Program-made: the position numbers and the translations under genes
Assembly (NCBI GenBank): GCA_046296415.1
Contig: JBKBLN010000001.1
Span: 1,178,001-1,242,000 of the forward strand
Direction of reading: 5' to 3'
Source of the DNA: CAYNRA01 sp046296415
GTDB taxonomy: Bacteria > Bacteroidota > Bacteroidia > Cytophagales > Spirosomataceae
DNA: 64,000 nt
The notes under the pieces: model-generated
Told to the model about the DNA's origin: nothing
The model's database searches: none
Seen by the model: only the letters and a program-made list of their open reading frames with translations
In this document: positions 26,321 to 34,092 of the stretch, in pieces
How the letters are laid out: every line of letters starts with the position of its first letter
Numbering within the stretch: the first letter of the stretch is position 1

Positions 26321-26722
26321 ATGAAACAATCCGGTCTTTTTTGGATTCAACTTCTGGCAGGAATCATCCTTCTATTTTTAATTTTTCATGTGCTTATCTT
26401 AACTCAGGTCATTTCGTATGAAATCACTTGGGGAGGTCGATTAAAGTCTGTGCAGGAAATGTGGTTGTTTGAGTCGATCTCCATCATCATGAATGGGCTA
26501 CTATTGTTCCTTTTGTCACAAAAAAGTGGCTTGTTTCAGTCTATTTTGAGTGAGAAAATCGTTCATTTCGGGCTCTGGATTTATGTTGGCATCTTTATAT
26601 TAAATACAGTGGGAAATTTGGCGGCTGCTACATTACTTGAAAAAAGTTTTAGTTTAGTGACTTTTTTTATGGCATGGATCCTCTTGAAAATCATTCGAAT
26701 GACGCCCCAACAATACCTTTAA
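26321..26722 (+). CDS. Small four-helix membrane protein, unknown
   Basis: A 133-residue protein with four predicted membrane segments: LLAGIILLFLIFHVLI, SISIIMNGLLLFLLS, IVHFGLWIYVGIFILNTV and FSLVTFFMAWILLKII. The longer in-frame start at 26237 adds a Lys/Ser-rich stretch lying in the divergent promoter region, so the ATG at 26321 after an AT-rich spacer is preferred. No family is recognised; it resembles small uncharacterised integral membrane proteins of Bacteroidota. Neighbour of an unknown hydrolase-like lipoprotein. Confidence 0.65.
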   Translation: MKQSGLFWIQLLAGIILLFLIFHVLILTQVISYEITWGGRLKSVQEMWLFESISIIMNGLLLFLLSQKSGLFQSILSEKIVHFGLWIYVGIFILNTVGNLAAATLLEKSFSLVTFFMAWILLKIIRMTPQQYL

Positions 26723-26775
26723 TCGGTGTATTGTAGAGTACAAATGAGCCTGAATTGTAACCCTGAAGTATTGAT

Positions 26776-27810
26776 ATGGTAAAACTGAAATGGATCCGGA
26801 TCGGCTTGGGAATGATAGGTTGCTTGGGTTGTAATGATACCTCAGCTCCTTTACCGTCTGAGGTAGAGGTAATTTCGGAGATTAGAAACGAAACCACCCT
26901 GTTTTTAAATCGGCCGGCTCGTTTGGTAACACTCCAAGTGGAGTCAACGGATTTACAACGCACTCGGCAAGTGGAAATTCGAATCATGGCACCTACTAGT
27001 CCCTATCGAGGAGATTTGGTCTTAACCTCAGGAGGATTTGGAACATCGTTCTATGGCATTGGATTGGAAACCAATTCGACGCTACATTTTGCTTTAAACG
27101 CCGGCCTGAGGACTTTCGAAATCAAATGGCTAGGTCCCATGGGATGGGGTTCTGGAATGGAAGGTGCAGGCTATCCCAAAGCGGTTCGAGCCCTTGGAGC
27201 TGTCATTCGTTATTTAAAACAGAAAAAAGAAATAAGCTCTGGCCTCGTGATTGCACATGGAGGAAGTGGAGGGTCATTCCAGATTGCGTATGGATTAACT
27301 CGATTTCAATTGGAAAACGATATTCACCACGCAATCTTGGTTGCAGGTCCACCAACATCCAAGCTGGAAATGGCTATTTTCGGAGATCAAAAGGTTCGTA
27401 CCACTTGGCCGGATGGAATCGGCGGATTTCGCATAACCGATTACATTCATGGGTGGGACAAACAAGGACAATACTGCCAAAATCGCTCGCAAATCCCTCC
27501 CCATTTTGTGATTTCCACCTTGGATGATTCCTCTTTGCTACCGAGTCGCATTCCAATGGATCTGACCTACCAAACCCCTGTTTATTTCGTTAATACCTTT
27601 GATCATACCCATGCGGATGCACAAGGTCGACTGTTTTTTGAGGCGATTCAATCCTCGAAAGAATGGCACTATATATCAAACGAAACATCCCATGATGTGG
27701 CTGGAGTACGGCCAGGTGCCGAAAAAATTCGAGAAATTCTTCGCAGAATCCTGGATAAAAACACTCCCCATCTTAGCTCGAAATCCTATTTGGGGATGAA
27801 CAGAAAATAA
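26776..27810 (+). CDS. Alpha/beta-hydrolase-like lipoprotein, unknown
   Basis: A 344-residue protein. The leader GLGMIGCLGCNDTS suggests a lipoprotein. The main domain has hydrolase-fold features: an early strand/loop GDLVLTSGGFGTSFYG, a nucleophile-elbow-like IAHGGSGGSFQIAYGLTRF (Ser in GGSGGS), and a late SHDVAGVRPGAEKI that could supply the acid/His pair. The identity of the catalytic residues is inferred. It does not match a family I can name confidently. Lies between a small membrane protein and a convergent Crp-type regulator. Confidence 0.6.
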   Translation: MVKLKWIRIGLGMIGCLGCNDTSAPLPSEVEVISEIRNETTLFLNRPARLVTLQVESTDLQRTRQVEIRIMAPTSPYRGDLVLTSGGFGTSFYGIGLETNSTLHFALNAGLRTFEIKWLGPMGWGSGMEGAGYPKAVRALGAVIRYLKQKKEISSGLVIAHGGSGGSFQIAYGLTRFQLENDIHHAILVAGPPTSKLEMAIFGDQKVRTTWPDGIGGFRITDYIHGWDKQGQYCQNRSQIPPHFVISTLDDSSLLPSRIPMDLTYQTPVYFVNTFDHTHADAQGRLFFEAIQSSKEWHYISNETSHDVAGVRPGAEKIREILRRILDKNTPHLSSKSYLGMNRK

Positions 27811-27833
27811 AGGCCAGCCGTGTTTTCGCAGGC

Positions 27834-28409
27834 TCAGACTCCTCTTTCAATTTTCCTGAGCACCCGATTTAAACTCCGAACAGTAATGCCCAAGTAGGAA
27901 GCCATATCCTCTTTCGATAAACTTAAACCTTGCGTTTCTTGAAATTGAAGTAGACGAACCAGACTATGTTCCAAGGAATAAACCTGTTGAAAAGAGGCAC
28001 GTCGAGAGGTTTGGATGATGCGATCCGCAAAGACCGAAAGGAATAAATGGTTAAACTTTAAATCCTGCTGAAGTATTGTAGAAAAGAATGAATAGCTCAT
28101 GGAAAATACCGAAACCGGGGTGAGGGCCTCGACATGGCACAAGCAGGGACTTGACCTTAAAAATTCGATCTCCCCAATAATTTCTCCTTGTCCCAAAAAT
28201 TCAACAATAAATTCTTTATCGTTGTCCTCACAAAAAAAGCATTTAGTGCATCCTTCCAGAATAATCATGACTTGGTGAGCCCTCGATTGCTGAATCAATA
28301 ATTTTTCACCTTTCGAATAGCGCTTGATCTTGGCCTGTTCTGAAGATATAGCCGATGATTTTATCCAATCTTGGAAGTAATCCAAAAAAACTTGGTTGGT
28401 ACGGACCAT
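27834..28409 (-). CDS. Crp/Fnr-family transcriptional regulator
   Basis: A 191-residue regulator: a cyclic-nucleotide-binding-like jelly roll (FLGQGEIIGEIEFLRSSPC, the phosphate-cassette position but lacking the Arg-Ala/Ser of cAMP binders) and a C-terminal winged helix (LSLSKEDMASYLGITVRSLNRVLRKI). Cysteines in EGCTKCFFCED and SPCLCHVE could support redox or metal sensing. The ATG at 28409 is chosen over an in-frame TTG at 28424. A perfect 12-base palindrome (28419-28430) lies 10 bases upstream. It is divergent from a HAD hydrolase gene. Confidence 0.88.
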   Translation of the reverse strand: MVRTNQVFLDYFQDWIKSSAISSEQAKIKRYSKGEKLLIQQSRAHQVMIILEGCTKCFFCEDNDKEFIVEFLGQGEIIGEIEFLRSSPCLCHVEALTPVSVFSMSYSFFSTILQQDLKFNHLFLSVFADRIIQTSRRASFQQVYSLEHSLVRLLQFQETQGLSLSKEDMASYLGITVRSLNRVLRKIERGV

Positions 28410-28418
28410 GACGGGTTG

Positions 28419-28430
28419 GGACAATTGTCC
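28419..28430. promoter_or_regulatory. Perfect palindrome GGACAATTGTCC, possible operator
   Basis: A 12-base perfect inverted repeat in the divergent gap between the Crp-type regulator and the HAD hydrolase. Position next to the regulator start suggests autoregulation. It is not the classical CRP or FNR site; assignment is inference. Confidence 0.35.
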
Positions 28431-28486
28431 TTTTGAATTTTTTTTTCTTTTACCAATTTTGTGTCCAAGGTAAAAAATAATACGAA

Positions 28487-29182
28487 ATGAATACCCAAAT
28501 TACCACCATTGCCTTTGACGCGGATGATACCTTGTGGGTAAATGAACCCTATTTTCAGGAGACTGAAAAAAAGTTTTGTCAGCTTCTTGAAATTTACCTG
28601 CCCCAACATACCATCTCCCAAGAGTTGTTTCGTACCGAAATGGCAAATCTTACTTGGTATGGCTATGGTGTCAAGGGCTTTATGCTCTGCATGATTGAAA
28701 CCGCTATTCGAATTTCCAATGCCACGGTTTCTGTTCAAGTTCTTGATCAAATCATAGAACTTGGCAAAGAACTATTGGCCAAGCCCATCGAATTACTTCC
28801 CGGCGTGACCGAGACGCTAGATGCCTTGCAAGGAAAATACAGACTTATTGTAGCCACCAAAGGAGATTTACTAGACCAAGAAAGAAAGTTGTTTAATTCT
28901 GGTTTGGCGTCTTATTTTCATCATATTGAAATCATGAGTGACAAAAAAGAAAGGGACTATCAAAAACTATTGGCTCACCTTGATTGTCCCCCTGATCAGT
29001 TTTTAATGTTAGGAAATTCCATTAAATCCGATATCCTTCCGGTGCTGGAGATTGGCGGGTACGCGGGGCACATTCCGTATCATGTGACCTGGGCACACGA
29101 ACAACATAGCCATACTTTAAAACATGATCGCTTCTTTGAGTTATCTCAAATTAATTCTGTAATCGATATTTTGGGTGTATGA
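28487..29182 (+). CDS. HAD-family hydrolase (YjjG-like)
   Basis: A 231-residue HAD phosphatase. Motif I is FDADDTLW (nucleophile Asp and acid Asp), motif II lies in YRLIVATKGDLL, motif III at KKERDYQKLLAHL and motif IV in MLGNSIKSDILPVLEIGG. A helical cap follows motif I, as in nucleotidase-type YjjG. Small-molecule phosphate hydrolysis is expected. The stop overlaps the start of the CAT-like gene by ATGA, so the two are co-expressed. Confidence 0.9.
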   Translation: MNTQITTIAFDADDTLWVNEPYFQETEKKFCQLLEIYLPQHTISQELFRTEMANLTWYGYGVKGFMLCMIETAIRISNATVSVQVLDQIIELGKELLAKPIELLPGVTETLDALQGKYRLIVATKGDLLDQERKLFNSGLASYFHHIEIMSDKKERDYQKLLAHLDCPPDQFLMLGNSIKSDILPVLEIGGYAGHIPYHVTWAHEQHSHTLKHDRFFELSQINSVIDILGV

Positions 29183-29808
29183 AACGAAAACTCGATGTGA
29201 ACGCTTGGGAGAGAAAAGCCCATTTTGATTTTTTTTCCTTATTTGACGAGCCTTTTTTTGGGGTAACGGTGCGCATCGATTGTACGAAAGCGCAGCATCT
29301 AGCCCAAGAGAAAGGCCAATCTTTTTTTCTTTACTATTTGTACAGGGCTCTGCAAGCTTGTCAAGATGTAGAACCTTTTCGCTACCGGATCGAAGCTGGC
29401 GAGGTGTTTGTTTACGATGAAGTTCACGCGTCGCCCACCATTTCTCGACCAAATGGCACCTTTGGATTTTCTTACATGACCTATTTTCCTGATGAAACGC
29501 GATTTATCGAAGAGGCCCAGCAAGAAATAGATCGTATTCAACAGTCAACAGATTTGATACCGGCGGTTTCAGGTGAAAATGTGATTCATTTTTCAGCAAT
29601 TCCTTGGCTAGATTTTACCTCTATTTCTCATGCCCGGAGTTTTTCATTTCCCGATAGCTCGCCAAAAATTTCGTTCGGAAAAATCACGGAAGATGGCCAT
29701 TTAAAATCAATGCCTGTATCCATTCATGTCCATCATGGGCTTATGGATGCCTTTCACATCGGTTTGTGGGTGGATTCGTTTCAAGAGAAACTGAATGCAG
29801 ACAAGTAG
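29179..29808 (+). CDS. Chloramphenicol acetyltransferase-like protein (CatA-type fold)
   Basis: A 209-residue CAT-fold protein: FDFFSLFDEPFFGVTVRID at the N-terminus, PWLDFTSISHA in the middle, and the catalytic-histidine motif SIHVHHGLMDAFHIG, comparable to HHAVCDG in CatA. The catalytic His is kept, so acetyl transfer is plausible. Whether it confers chloramphenicol resistance cannot be told; many chromosomal Bacteroidota members do not. Coupled to the HAD gene by ATGA overlap. Confidence 0.85.
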   Translation: MKRKLDVNAWERKAHFDFFSLFDEPFFGVTVRIDCTKAQHLAQEKGQSFFLYYLYRALQACQDVEPFRYRIEAGEVFVYDEVHASPTISRPNGTFGFSYMTYFPDETRFIEEAQQEIDRIQQSTDLIPAVSGENVIHFSAIPWLDFTSISHARSFSFPDSSPKISFGKITEDGHLKSMPVSIHVHHGLMDAFHIGLWVDSFQEKLNADK

Positions 29809-29856
29809 GGAGACGGTAGTTTGGAGGTCGTACTTTCCAACCCACTGGGCCAGTCT

Positions 29857-31164
29857 TTAGAGATCAACTCCACGGGTAATCCGGACAGGTTTACCTTGGT
29901 TTTTAAGTTGAATCCACCCCTGGAGTTTTTTTTCTTCTGCATTTGTAAGCCGTGGGCCGGTGTAAGTAAAGATGGTCTCTAGGTAGGTCGAATCCGAATT
30001 TCGGGTGTACAAATTTCCAATCGAAACTTTTTGAATGGAGGGGAAAAGTAACTTGATTTCATCTAATAATTCGGGCTTATCCCATCGGAACATCCGCAAT
30101 TCCTTCTGAAGATTATTGATGATTACATCCTTTTCAGATAGAGATTCTGGCCCTTTAAGTTGTAATTCTTTCATAATTTCATTTTTAATATCCGATAAAT
30201 CCTGGGCGATGACTAGTTGAGTGTCACCCAAGTCATACGTGGCTAATTGATCCTTCAACTGGTTTATCTCGTGATCAGAAAAGGTCTTGTTGAGAAAGGC
30301 TAGTTGGATCTGTGAATTATTGGTTTGGTATCGAATGTTTTTGTGAATAACAGTGTAGCCTTTCTGAGTAAATTCCCGAGAAATATAGCGTTCAACATTG
30401 TACATGAACTTCTTCTCTGTCCAAAGCGTATAAGCCAAATAAAAGCTAGGAAGTGTCATGACGACCACCAAGGCCGAAATTACATTTCGGATTTTTCGGT
30501 CAAAAGTGGCATCTTTAGATTCAAGGGCAGGATATTGTAAATACTTGACAATCAAGTAGGTGGCGATGCAAATAAAAAAGCAATTGATGCTGTATAAATA
30601 AAAAGCGCCCAGGAAGTAGGTCAGTTGACCAGTGGCTATACCATATCCAGCCGTACACAGAGGAGGCATTAAGGCGGTGGCAATCGCCACTCCAGGAATC
30701 GGATTTCCCTTCTCCACACGGGTTATGGCAATGACTCCCACCAGTCCACCAAAAAAGGCGATCAAAATGTCATAAAAGTTGGGGGAGGTTCGAGCCAATA
30801 ATTCAGATTGTGCTTCTTTGAAAGGACTAATCCAAAAAAACAGAGTGGAAACGAGTAAGCTGACCACAGTAGCAATGAATAAATTTTTCATTGATTTTTG
30901 AAGTAAGCTAAAATTATAAGTCCCTAACGCAAAACCTGCGCCTACAATAGGTCCCATGAGAGGCGAAATCAGCATCGCACCGATGATCACAGCCGTGGAG
31001 TTGACATTGAGTCCCACAGATGCCACAACAATTGCACAAGCCAAAATCCATAAGTTGGCACCTCGAAATGAAACTTGACTTTTTACATTTTCCAATACTC
31101 GCTCCTTTTGATCCTCGCCTTCTTGGAGATCAATGAATTTTCGTAGGGCTTCCAGTAGGTTCAT
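29857..31164 (-). CDS. DUF389 / TIGR00341 family membrane protein
   Basis: A 435-residue protein with the DUF389 hallmark: RGANLWILACAIVVASVGLN, STAVIIGAMLISPLMGPIVGAG and FGGLVGVIAITRVEKGNP, followed by PGVAIATALMPPLCTAGYGIA. About five to six membrane segments occupy residues 30-265; a cytoplasmic or periplasmic C-terminal domain of about 170 residues follows. Function is unknown. It stands alone between convergent and divergent neighbours. Confidence 0.9.
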   Translation of the reverse strand: MNLLEALRKFIDLQEGEDQKERVLENVKSQVSFRGANLWILACAIVVASVGLNVNSTAVIIGAMLISPLMGPIVGAGFALGTYNFSLLQKSMKNLFIATVVSLLVSTLFFWISPFKEAQSELLARTSPNFYDILIAFFGGLVGVIAITRVEKGNPIPGVAIATALMPPLCTAGYGIATGQLTYFLGAFYLYSINCFFICIATYLIVKYLQYPALESKDATFDRKIRNVISALVVVMTLPSFYLAYTLWTEKKFMYNVERYISREFTQKGYTVIHKNIRYQTNNSQIQLAFLNKTFSDHEINQLKDQLATYDLGDTQLVIAQDLSDIKNEIMKELQLKGPESLSEKDVIINNLQKELRMFRWDKPELLDEIKLLFPSIQKVSIGNLYTRNSDSTYLETIFTYTGPRLTNAEEKKLQGWIQLKNQGKPVRITRGVDL

Positions 31165-31305
31165 AAAGCATACATCGGTCAGTGAAGAAGGTTAATATAC
31201 TAAATTAATAGGTTCAAGGAAGTAGGCTGAATAGGTCATTTCTTTAGTAAATGATGGAAATAATTACATATTTTTTAGTTTTTTCAGTTTTTATGTAAAG
31301 TTTAC

Positions 31306-31336
31306 TTGTCATAAAGTAATTAATACATTACATTTG
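31306..31336 (+). promoter_or_regulatory. Bacteroidota-type promoter for the membrane protein/XRE pair
   Basis: TTG at 31306-31308, spacer of exactly 20 bases, and TACATTTG at 31329-31336, a perfect -33/-7 match, 19 bases before the ATG at 31356. Confidence 0.7.
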
Positions 31337-31355
31337 AATCAATTAATTTGAAAAT

Positions 31356-31826
31356 ATGAAACATCGACTTTTGCCCTCTTTTTATCGATCCATCGGGTAT
31401 TTTCTTTTGGTGGTGTGCGTGGCTTTTTCGGTTTTTTACCTGGTAACGGATCAGGACATTTCTTTTCCTTTTTCGGGTGTATTCACTTTGTATTTTAAAG
31501 GAATCTTATCTGATGAAGTCGTTTGGCTGGGTTGGATACATCATTTGGATTACGGCATTACGGCGTTGGGAACCGGTTGGTGGGTGGCTACGTTGTTAAT
31601 TGCCTTGTCAAAAGAAAAAGAAGAAGATGAGTTTGTTTGGGATCTCCGCTACAATGCATTATGGTGGGCATTGGGTACGCAAGCCTTTTTAATTTTAATT
31701 GGGTGGTTATTCTTGTTCGAAATGGTCTTTTTTCAATTTATGTTTTATCAATCCATCTTGGCTTGGTGGATGTATATACTTCGATTTCGATTTTTAATTT
31801 GGCGTGCAAAACCCAAAAATACATGA
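31356..31826 (+). CDS. Four-segment membrane protein paired with an XRE regulator
   Basis: A 156-residue integral membrane protein with about four hydrophobic segments (SIGYFLLVVCVAFSVFYLV, LGTGWWVATLLIAL, WALGTQAFLILIGWLFLF and VFFQFMFYQSILAWWMY). It resembles DUF2975-like partners of small HTH regulators, but I cannot name the family with confidence. The stop overlaps the XRE start (ATGA). In such pairs the membrane protein is often the target or the controller of the regulator. Confidence 0.7.
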   Translation: MKHRLLPSFYRSIGYFLLVVCVAFSVFYLVTDQDISFPFSGVFTLYFKGILSDEVVWLGWIHHLDYGITALGTGWWVATLLIALSKEKEEDEFVWDLRYNALWWALGTQAFLILIGWLFLFEMVFFQFMFYQSILAWWMYILRFRFLIWRAKPKNT

Positions 31827-32017
31827 AGAACACGGTTCGAAACTGGCGGGTATTTTTAGGATTTACCCAGGAGGACCTAGCCCAGCGGGTGGGTGTATCC
31901 AGACAAGCAATTTATTCCATCGAATCGGGAAAGTACAATCCGAGTGTGGAACTAGCTTTAAAGATAAGTAAAGAATTAGGTAAACCGATTGAGGAGTTAT
32001 TCCATTTGGAAGACTAG
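31823..32017 (+). CDS. XRE-family HTH transcriptional regulator (YozG-like)
   Basis: A 64-residue, single-domain Cro/C1-type DNA-binding protein: RVFLGFTQEDLAQRVGVSR followed by QAIYSIESGKYNPSVELAL and KISKELGKPIEELFHLED. The ATG is inside the stop of the membrane-protein gene, so translation is coupled. The stop lies within a strong terminator hairpin. Likely autoregulates the pair. Confidence 0.9.
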   Translation: MKNTVRNWRVFLGFTQEDLAQRVGVSRQAIYSIESGKYNPSVELALKISKELGKPIEELFHLED

Positions 32018-32048
32018 GGTAGAAGGTTCCGTAGAATCCTCTACCCTA
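32015..32048. terminator. Bidirectional terminator hairpin
   Basis: A perfect 9-pair stem TAGGGTAGA/TCTACCCTA with further pairing inside the loop, between the ends of the XRE gene (its TAG is the start of the stem) and the convergent THI5-like gene. No long T-run. Confidence 0.6.
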
Positions 32049-32054
32049 TAACGA

Positions 32055-32951
32055 TTAATCAAACAAGTGATTGGTGCTCATTTCAGCAGCTAAGTATTGT
32101 TGCTCTAATTTTTCTTGATGGAGCCAATCCAAGAAGATTTGAATTTGCTGCATGTCCATCTTTCCCCAAGGATCAAGATAGGAAGCACTCGCTTGGTTTT
32201 GGCTTTCGGTTAAAAAATCGAGGTCTTGGTCTTCGGCCGGTACCACCTCCAGAAGTAATTCGGCTGTTTTCCCCGGATTAGCTTTGGCCCAGGCAAATCC
32301 TTTGGCACTTGCTTTTAGGAATGAGGAAACAATCCCTGATGATGTCTGAATTAGAGATTCGGAAGTCGCCAAAACCGGGGAATAGCTGTAGGGGATTCCG
32401 TAGTCCTTTAATTTAAAATAATTGAGTGGTATCCCACGTTGCTGTGCCATAACTCCCTCCCAAGGCATGAAAATCCAGGTTGCATCGGCACTTTTTTCAA
32501 GAAGGGTATTCCAAATCCCCAATTTGGGAGGGTAATAGATTCGAATATCCCCCTGGCCTCCATCCTGTTGAATCATTTTCCGAATGATATGATCCTCGTA
32601 TTTGGCTTGGTATGAAGCGTATATTTTTTGATCCAATTCTTTAGGGGAATGGATCGTAGGAAGCGTAACGAGTGCACTCGTGTCGTGCTGGTAAATAGCG
32701 GCTATGGCCCACAGAGGGAAAGGGGAAGATTTGGTACGGTAACTTAAAATTGACTCAAGCGGGCATAGTGCTATATCCGCTTTACCTAATTCTACTTTTT
32801 TGGCTGGTGTTTCAAGATATTGATCTTGGTTGGGAGTCAGAAAGTCTAGTTGTAATCCAACTTCTTCATAATAGCCCAGTTTTTGAGCGACCCAGAATCC
32901 GGCATGATTCGTATTCCAGGTCCAATCGAGGGCAAGACGTAGGGTTTGCAT
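32055..32951 (-). CDS. THI5/NMT1-like periplasmic-binding-fold protein
   Basis: A 298-residue protein of the NMT1/THI5-like family: LRLALDWTWNTNHAGFWVAQKLGYY, the start of ThiY-type pyrimidine-binding proteins, given here as its key part LDWTWNTNHAGF, then KADIALCPLESIL and YYPPKLGIWNTLLEKSADATWIF. It begins directly with the mature domain: no signal peptide or lipobox. No ABC permease or ATPase gene is next to it. It could be an orphan binding protein, a cytosolic pyrimidine-binding protein, or related to THI5-type thiamin-pyrimidine synthases. Confidence 0.82.
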   Translation of the reverse strand: MQTLRLALDWTWNTNHAGFWVAQKLGYYEEVGLQLDFLTPNQDQYLETPAKKVELGKADIALCPLESILSYRTKSSPFPLWAIAAIYQHDTSALVTLPTIHSPKELDQKIYASYQAKYEDHIIRKMIQQDGGQGDIRIYYPPKLGIWNTLLEKSADATWIFMPWEGVMAQQRGIPLNYFKLKDYGIPYSYSPVLATSESLIQTSSGIVSSFLKASAKGFAWAKANPGKTAELLLEVVPAEDQDLDFLTESQNQASASYLDPWGKMDMQQIQIFLDWLHQEKLEQQYLAAEMSTNHLFD

Positions 32952-33008
32952 GGATCGTTTATTTTTTCAAACATCCAAGTGTAGCAATTGATTCGAGTAT
33001 TGATCAAA

Positions 33009-33158
33009 TCAATGGAATTTCATCCAAAATGATAGAATCATGTGCTTGATTGAGACGTACTGACTAGACAGTAAAATGAGGGCAAATAACCAAAAAAAAG
33101 TCGTGGCATTTTCTTGGAATAGACTTTTAAGGTCCTTCCACCAATGTTGATTTTTCAT
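33009..33158 (-). CDS. Small single-span membrane protein candidate (49 residues)
   Basis: A short open frame with ATG start: a Trp/Lys-rich N-terminus (MKNQHWWKDLKSLFQEN), one hydrophobic segment (TTFFWLFALILLSSQYVSI) and a basic tail. It lies in the otherwise empty 300-base gap between the THI5-like gene and the TIGR03643 gene. The amphipathic-then-hydrophobic layout looks protein-like, but no homologue is known to me. Confidence 0.4.
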   Translation of the reverse strand: MKNQHWWKDLKSLFQENATTFFWLFALILLSSQYVSIKHMILSFWMKFH

Positions 33159-33250
33159 TATAGCTTTTTCATTTTTTGGATTCGATCCAATTCAATACAA
33201 ATGAAAATAAAAATTAGCAAGAATGAAAAATAAACGATTAATAAATAATG

Positions 33251-33526
33251 CTACCTTTTGGATACTTTATTATGACTCACCGCTCGTTGTCTGGAACATT
33301 TATGTCGGAAATCATCAACAGCCGATTTTTGTGCATGTTTAGTAGCTCGTCCTTGTACTCGGGCACGCCAATTTCGCCACGATGAGGGTTTTAAATTCCG
33401 GCGCATCAGTTCAATAACCTCTTGTTCTTTTAGGCCGAACTGATACCGTATGGCATCGAAGGGGGTGCGGTCCTCCCAAGCCATTTCGATGATTCGATCC
33501 AAATCCGCTGCGGTCAAATTTTCCAT
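33251..33526 (-). CDS. TIGR03643 family protein (DUF2805)
   Basis: A 91-residue protein matching TIGR03643: DRIIEMAWEDRTPFDAIRYQ, FGLKEQEVIELMRRNLKPSSW and the basic tail RNWRARVQGRATKHAQK. The structure suggests a helix-turn-helix-like fold with a positively charged C-terminus, so nucleic-acid binding is possible. ATG at 33526 preferred over the GTG six bases earlier. Divergent from a DUF2256 gene, 56 bases apart. In many genomes these two families occur close to each other and to photolyase-related genes. Confidence 0.88.
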   Translation of the reverse strand: MENLTAADLDRIIEMAWEDRTPFDAIRYQFGLKEQEVIELMRRNLKPSSWRNWRARVQGRATKHAQKSAVDDFRHKCSRQRAVSHNKVSKR

Positions 33527-33582
33527 AACCACAAAACAAAAGGTGTAGCAAATGGTTGGAAGGTTGAATAAAAAAATTATTC

Positions 33583-33735
33583 ATGAAGAAGAATTTACCT
33601 GAAAAAGTATGTCCCGTTTGCGAAAGGCCTTTCCAATGGCGAAAAAAATGGGAGAAAAATTGGGAGCATGTGGTTTATTGTAGCGATGCCTGTCGCTCAG
33701 GCCGATATGCTAAAGCCAAATCGAAATTAGCTTAG
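33583..33735 (+). CDS. DUF2256 family zinc-ribbon-like protein
   Basis: A 50-residue gene, easily missed because of its size. The product has two CxxC-like pairs, VCPVCERPF and VYCSDACRSGRY, with a basic Trp-rich linker (QWRKKWEKNWE), the DUF2256 pattern. Probably binds zinc. The last nine bases overlap the 3' end of the convergent alkyltransferase-like gene. Divergent from TIGR03643. Confidence 0.85.
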   Translation: MKKNLPEKVCPVCERPFQWRKKWEKNWEHVVYCSDACRSGRYAKAKSKLA

Positions 33736-34092
33736 TTCCAAGGTTGGATCCCAAAACAAGGTGGCGAATTCGACGACTTGGTCTTTGTCGATGGTTACCC
33801 CCTCTGCTTCCAATCGTTCTTGCATCGCGGTGGCGCTACCAAAGAAATGTTTTCCAGATAAAATGCCTTGAGCATTGACGACCCGATGGGCCGGAATATC
33901 GGATTGCCCGTGGCTTAGATTTAAAGCCCAACCGACCATTCGAGCGCCGCGAGGGCTACCAAGATAAGCTGCAATGGCGCGGTATGAGGTAACTCGACCT
34001 ACGGGTATAAGTCGAACTACCTCATAAATATCCTCAAACCGATTTTTTTGACTCAATTTCTTGACATAATTGATGATACCACTCTTCCCCAT
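33727..34092 (-). CDS. Alkyltransferase-like (ATL) protein, MGMT family
   Basis: A 121-residue protein of the O6-alkylguanine-DNA alkyltransferase C-terminal domain family: IYEVVRLIPVGRVTSYRAIA, GARMVGWALN, and the active-site region IPAHRVVNAQG. The reactive Cys of the PCHR motif is replaced by Ala68, so it should bind alkylated bases without removing the alkyl group and hand lesions to nucleotide excision repair, as known ATLs do. It overlaps the upstream DUF3109 gene by 59 bases; a TTG start at 34056 would shorten this. Confidence 0.9.
   Translation of the reverse strand: MGKSGIINYVKKLSQKNRFEDIYEVVRLIPVGRVTSYRAIAAYLGSPRGARMVGWALNLSHGQSDIPAHRVVNAQGILSGKHFFGSATAMQERLEAEGVTIDKDQVVEFATLFWDPTLELS

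Noticed and set aside
29179..29808. Antibiotic resistance gene (chloramphenicol acetyltransferase)
   Set aside because: The fold and catalytic His are there, but nothing indicates mobility or true resistance; listed as CAT-like only.
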